DNA from: Geminicoccus harenae
GTDB taxonomy: Bacteria; Pseudomonadota; Alphaproteobacteria; Geminicoccales; Geminicoccaceae
Direction of reading: 5' to 3'
NCBI RefSeq assembly: GCF_019800005.1
Contig: NZ_JABGCL010000033.1
Span: forward strand, 1-47,891
Length of the DNA: 47,891 nt
Shown here: piece after piece, positions 45,165-47,891 of the stretch
How positions within the stretch are numbered: the first letter of the stretch is position 1
How the letters are laid out: every line of letters begins with the position of its first letter
Program-made: the position numbers and the translations under genes
The notes under the pieces: generated by a model
Database searches by the model: none
Seen by the model: the letters and a program-made list of their open reading frames with translations, nothing else
What the model was told of the DNA's origin: nothing

Positions 45165-45239
45165 AGTGGATTGTCCTCTCCAGAGATTGCTCGGGAGGAC
45201 TGTTAGTGGTTTGCCGTTGATCTGAAGGAGGTCCGATAT

Positions 45240-45863
45240 TCAGGGTTTCGGTTGTGCATTCTTCCGCTTTTGCAACGCACGGTTGATTGCAGAACGTACG
45301 GTTGGCGGGTGCGGTTGCCGACCGGAGATTTCGGCTAGGGCGTCACTGACCAGTTCTACGAACCGACCATCCTCAGCCACGGTCACAGCCGTTGGCCCGG
45401 GGGCTAACAGTTTGTGGTCCGTCAAGTTCAGGATCGTCGCCAGGGTGGCAAGATTAGCTCGATTTCCGGCGCCGACAGTCCGCGCCGAAGCGATGATCTC
45501 CGCACGTCGCTTCGCCTGCTCCCGCTTCTGCTCCTGAGCATCAACGATAGCGACCGCTACTTCCTTCGACGCATAGGTAAGGCGAGCCTTCGGATCCGCC
45601 CCTCGATCGAGTACGCGGTCGAGCAACTGATCCAGCTGTGCCTCTTCCTCCGCTTCGATCATGTCACAGTAGCGAGCCGTCATTCGTATCTGCCTGTTGA
45701 TGACGGCGCGATCGTTCCTGCCCGGCTTCCGCTGTTTCCACCTCGTCACGATCTCGTTGAGGGTCGCTAGATGACGTTGGTCGCGTCTAGCCGCTGCCAT
45801 GGCGCGAAGCGTGTCGAATGCGCGGACTGCCCAGCAGGAAGCCAACAAGTCTTCTTCGGTCAT
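45240..45863 (-). CDS. Unknown helical protein coupled to the integrase
   Basis: A 207-residue protein, unknown family. It is almost wholly helical by composition, with charged stretches (MIEAEEEAQLDQLLDRVLDR, VDAQEQKREQAKRRAEIIAS) and a basic C-terminus (INRALQKRKNAQ). The ATG overlaps the integrase stop as ATGA, so it is translated with it. It might be a recombination directionality or DNA-binding accessory factor, on context only. Confidence 0.65.
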   Translation of the reverse strand: MTEEDLLASCWAVRAFDTLRAMAAARRDQRHLATLNEIVTRWKQRKPGRNDRAVINRQIRMTARYCDMIEAEEEAQLDQLLDRVLDRGADPKARLTYASKEVAVAIVDAQEQKREQAKRRAEIIASARTVGAGNRANLATLATILNLTDHKLLAPGPTAVTVAEDGRFVELVSDALAEISGRQPHPPTVRSAINRALQKRKNAQPKP

Positions 45864-47206
45864 CGATGTGGCCGCCGCCGCTTGGCTCCAACCAATTCGA
45901 CCACGGCAGCCCCGCCCTTCCCGGCCCTCCTGGCTTCCCCAGCAGCGAGTGCCGCCGCGATCTTTTGGCCACCCAGCTCGGCAACCGCGTGTACCGGGTC
46001 AAGTGCCACATGGCTGTAGCGCTCCGTGGTCGCGGCGTTGCTATGCCCTAGCACCTTCCCGACCAGGAACAGCGACGCTCCGGCCGCCACCGCCGCGCTG
46101 GCGAACGAATGACGGAGCACGTGCAAGGTCACGTCGGTGTCGAAGCCCGCCAGTTTGCGTACATGGTCGAACGCCTTGGTGATCCCCACCGCATGCCCAC
46201 CGCCCCATGCAGCAGGAAATACCCACGGCACCGGCTGGTCGTGCTCGTCTACCTGCCGTGGCAGACTCGCCAGAAAGGCACGCGCGGCCGTAGTGAGCGG
46301 GATCACCTTCGCTCCAGTCTTACTGTCCGGCAGACGCAGGCAGCCAGCCGCCAGATCCACATCATGCCACCGCAGCGTCAGCGCCTCTGACTTCCGGCAG
46401 CCAGTCAGTGCGATCAGGCGGATGGCGCGGGCAAAGGTCGGCGACATGCCTTGTGCCTCGGCGGCGACCAGCGCGTCGCCCAGCCGCTCGACTTCCTCCG
46501 TCGACAGGTAGCGCTCTCGGCGCTTTGCCGGGATGACGTGCACCTTCTCCGCCGGGTTGTGTGGCAGCAGCCCTTCGCGCACCCCCCAGGTCAGTACAGC
46601 CGCGAAGTAGGCCGTGATTCGTCCTGCGATGCCTTCACCACCGGAAAGCACGATGCGCCCGCGCGCCTTGCCGCTCGCTATCGGGTCGGCGGCCGTCTCG
46701 CCACGGGCGATCATGCGCTGCATCCGCTCGATGTCGGCCCTGGTCAGCTTACCGAGCTTCACCTTCCCGATCAGCGGTACGACGTGGTGGCGCAGCCCGC
46801 TCCGATAGGTCTGGGCCGTCGCTTCCTTCAGGAAGGCACCGCCGATACGCCCGGGCTTCGCGCGTGGGCAACCAGCCTCGATCCACCGGTCGATCAGTTG
46901 TGCCACTGTAAGGTCTGCCTTAGCCGCATCACGCTCGGCTGCCGGGTCCTCTCCTCGATCCAGAGCGGCGATGTACTTCCGCGCCGCGACACGTGCCTCT
47001 TCGGCCTTCATCACGGCAGTTTCGCCTAAGACGATCCGCCGGGTAGCGCCGCCGCGCTGGCCACGAAGCCGGCCTTGGAAGATCCAGAACTTGCGACCGC
47101 TCGGCCGGACCCGAACCCCCAACCCTTTCAGATCATCGTCCCAGGCAAAATATTCCGTCGGCCGAGCCCGAAGATTCTCGACCAGCTTCTGACCCAGCTT
47201 CGGCAC
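45860..47206 (-). CDS. int: P4-type tyrosine site-specific integrase
   Basis: A tyrosine recombinase of about 448 residues. An N-terminal arm-binding domain of the DUF4102 type (PSGRKFWIFQGRLRGQRGGA) is followed by a SAM-like core-binding domain and the catalytic domain. Catalytic residues are Arg in TGCRKSEAL, Lys in DSKTGAK, His and Arg in LHVLRHSFAS, His in LGHSNAATT and Tyr in ERYSHV. It inserts the element at tRNA-Ala and would excise it with the AlpA-like factor. The frame is open to GTG at 47233, but the GTG at 47206 has GAGG five bases upstream and starts VPKLGQKLVENL, the family's usual start. The right doublet repeat lies just ahead of the gene and could give autoregulation. Confidence 0.92.
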   Translation of the reverse strand: MPKLGQKLVENLRARPTEYFAWDDDLKGLGVRVRPSGRKFWIFQGRLRGQRGGATRRIVLGETAVMKAEEARVAARKYIAALDRGEDPAAERDAAKADLTVAQLIDRWIEAGCPRAKPGRIGGAFLKEATAQTYRSGLRHHVVPLIGKVKLGKLTRADIERMQRMIARGETAADPIASGKARGRIVLSGGEGIAGRITAYFAAVLTWGVREGLLPHNPAEKVHVIPAKRRERYLSTEEVERLGDALVAAEAQGMSPTFARAIRLIALTGCRKSEALTLRWHDVDLAAGCLRLPDSKTGAKVIPLTTAARAFLASLPRQVDEHDQPVPWVFPAAWGGGHAVGITKAFDHVRKLAGFDTDVTLHVLRHSFASAAVAAGASLFLVGKVLGHSNAATTERYSHVALDPVHAVAELGGQKIAAALAAGEARRAGKGGAAVVELVGAKRRRPHR

Positions 47207-47241
47207 AGCTTCCTCACTTTCTGAGCCACCCACTCAAAGCC

Positions 47242-47269
47242 GTGGAAGCCCCGTGGAAGCCCCAGGCGG
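47242..47269 (+). repeat. Doublet repeat, candidate integrase arm site (right)
   Basis: The same 28 bp as 31058-31085 (two GTGGAAGCCCC plus AGGCGG), 120 bp inside the right att repeat. It falls in the promoter or leader of int. In the excised circle the two doublets would flank the att core in direct orientation, as arm sites do. Confidence 0.7.
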
Positions 47270-47389
47270 CAATACGAGGCAATTTCTGTTGCCACCCCTA
47301 GATTACCCAACTCAGTTTGTCACGTCTGTGCAGAAGCTTACGCAAGCTCAAGCAAGTTTGAGAAAGCCGAGTGACACATCTACTTCTGT

Positions 47390-47437
47390 AATCGCACTCT
47401 AGAGGTCGTCGGTTCGATCCCGATCGGCTCCACCACC
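47390..47437 (+). repeat. attR, 48-bp direct repeat
   Basis: A perfect copy of 30946-30993, the 3' portion of tRNA-Ala from the anticodon stem to two bases past CCA. It lacks the 5' half of the tRNA, so only the left copy encodes a complete tRNA. Confidence 0.95.
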
Positions 47438-47780
47438 TTCTCTTGAGATATCAATAGGTTAATGAACCGCCTTTATCTCTAAGCGGGGCTTTCAACTTCT
47501 AAGGCAGCCCCAAGGCAGCCCCAGGCGGAAAGTCAGGTGTGCTGAAGCCATTGGTCGAGGCGCTGACGGGCTGTGTCGTCAACAAGAGACAAGACTGTCT
47601 CTGTCTGCTCACAGGCCCATCGCTGCGGTCAGCATGAGCTAGGCTCACCAGCACGCCAAGGCATTGGCTCGGCTTCTTCCCGTTCCGTTATGTTGGGTGC
47701 TGCCGCCGCACTCAGCCGCAAGCGACAGAAGCCGCCAACGCAGTCTCATCATCTCCAGGCGTACTAGGTAGGGAACCCAT
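47438..47780. mobile_element. Probable left end of a second, tandem element (partial)
   Basis: Starting at 47501, 63 bp past attR, AAGGCAGCCCC occurs twice back to back followed by AGGCGG. This is the layout of the first element's left end (64 bp, then two 11-mers and AGGCGG) with a different 11-mer. A minus-strand reading frame ending at 47539 (TARQRLDQWLQHT, stop TGA) may be the 3' end of a gene, but it is interrupted upstream. The rest of the stretch holds no supported gene, and an IS5-like gene starts at 47781. Confidence 0.5.
47501..47528 (+). repeat. Variant doublet repeat beyond attR
   Basis: AAGGCAGCCCC at 47501-47511 and 47512-47522 plus AGGCGG at 47523-47528. It has the same architecture as the doublets at 31058 and 47242 but differs in the first part of the 11-mer (AAGGCAG against GTGGAAG). 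Confidence 0.7.
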
Positions 47781-47891
47781 TCAGGTCCATGCTGAGGCGA
47801 CGGCGACGAGTGCGAGGGCGGCCAGGTAGTTCCGGGCGAGGCGGTCGTAGCGGGTGGCGATGCGCCGCCAGTTCTTGAGCCGGCAAAACAG
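47781..47891 (-). CDS. IS5-family transposase, C-terminal end (partial)
   Basis: Only the last 36 codons are in the window. The peptide reads LFCRLKNWRRIATRYDRLAR followed by NYLAALALVAVASAWT and the stop. FxRLKxWRRIATRYDR is the C-terminal signature of IS5/IS427-group transposases, close after the last catalytic Glu. The terminal inverted repeat should lie just left of 47781, perhaps near 47767, but cannot be set with only one end visible. Confidence 0.8.
   Translation of the reverse strand: MFCRLKNWRRIATRYDRLARNYLAALALVAVASAWT

Larger units (their letters stand above)
30946..47437. mobile_element. tRNA-Ala-integrated satellite-like element (about 16.5 kb)
   Basis: The boundaries are perfect 48-bp direct repeats of the tRNA-Ala 3' portion. 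The right end encodes a tyrosine integrase, and the modules are recombination (int, AlpA-like), replication (primase-polymerase with DUF3631), packaging (TerS-like, TerL ATPase, TerL nuclease) and a three-gene restriction-like cargo. Genes from the left end read rightward and genes from the right end read leftward, meeting near 40450. There is no capsid, portal, protease, tail, lysis, relaxase or type IV secretion gene. This set is closer to a phage-inducible satellite than to a prophage remnant or a conjugative element, but helper-dependent transfer is inference. Confidence 0.9.

Noticed and set aside
30946..47437. Integrative conjugative element or plain prophage remnant
   Set aside because: There is no relaxase, coupling protein or type IV secretion gene, and no capsid, portal, tail or lysis gene or fragment. 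The other genes are intact and orderly rather than decayed.
31058..47528. CRISPR array
   Set aside because: The short doublets are two adjacent 11-mers with no spacers and occur only at the element ends. No cas gene is present.
47573..47767. A 64-codon plus-strand frame beyond the doublet repeat
   Set aside because: No ribosome binding site or family resemblance, Ser/Gln/His-rich, and it runs up to the edge of the IS5-like element.

Overview
The window is very GC-rich with strong codon bias, and the chromosomal genes look alphaproteobacterial (Rhodospirillales-like): a DUF1194 protein, an RHH_4 ribbon-helix-helix protein, a XoxF-type quinoprotein remnant, a GMC dehydrogenase with a Tat-exported partner, and an EpmA/EF-P pair. 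The genus cannot be named from sequence alone.

Region 1 (1-13045) is mostly gene decay around a few intact genes. An HlyD/RbbA/YhhJ-type ABC exporter operon (224-4768, minus) carries two nonsense codons, two apparent frameshifts and an in-frame interdomain deletion. An intact HAD-GH65 fusion for alpha-glucan phosphorolysis follows, then a single-domain response regulator and a YciE/YciF ferritin-like protein. Next is a wrecked lanthanide-type PQQ dehydrogenase gene (three stops, at least five frameshifts), whose xoxJ-like neighbour runs directly into the 3' part of a ctaG gene, as if a deletion had joined two clusters. An intact c-type cytochrome follows.

Region 2 (13120-30991) is ordinary chromosome. 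It holds tRNA-Arg(CCG), an aldehyde dehydrogenase, a KtrB/KtrA potassium uptake pair, a response regulator, a glyoxalase-like protein, a GMC oxidoreductase with its small subunit, Lin0512 and DUF1328 proteins, an MFS exporter divergent from an Atm1-type ABC exporter, an EamA transporter, EpmA divergent from EF-P, a DUF1194 protein, a metallo-beta-lactamase-fold hydrolase, FolD, DUF167 and YggT proteins, and tRNA-Ala(CGC).

Region 3 (30946-47437) is a 16.5-kb element inserted at tRNA-Ala, bounded by perfect 48-bp direct repeats. A P4-type tyrosine integrase lies at the right end. Leftward-transcribed genes are the integrase, an unknown protein, an AlpA-like excisionase, a primase-polymerase/DUF3631 ATPase and two unknowns. 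Rightward-transcribed genes are a small unknown, a three-gene methyltransferase-helicase-GIY-YIG nuclease defence candidate, a TerS-like protein and a terminase large subunit split into separate ATPase and nuclease genes. No capsid, portal, tail, relaxase or conjugation genes are present. The best reading is a phage-satellite-like element that brings its own replication and DNA-packaging motor plus a defence cargo. A 22-bp imperfect inverted repeat beside the primase gene is an origin candidate. A doublet motif, (11 bp)x2 + AGGCGG, flanks the att core on both sides and looks like integrase arm sites.

Region 4 (47438-47891) appears to be the start of a second, related element in tandem. A doublet of the same architecture but different core sequence sits 63 bp past the right repeat, against 64 bp for the first element. 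An IS5-like transposase gene then runs off the window edge.
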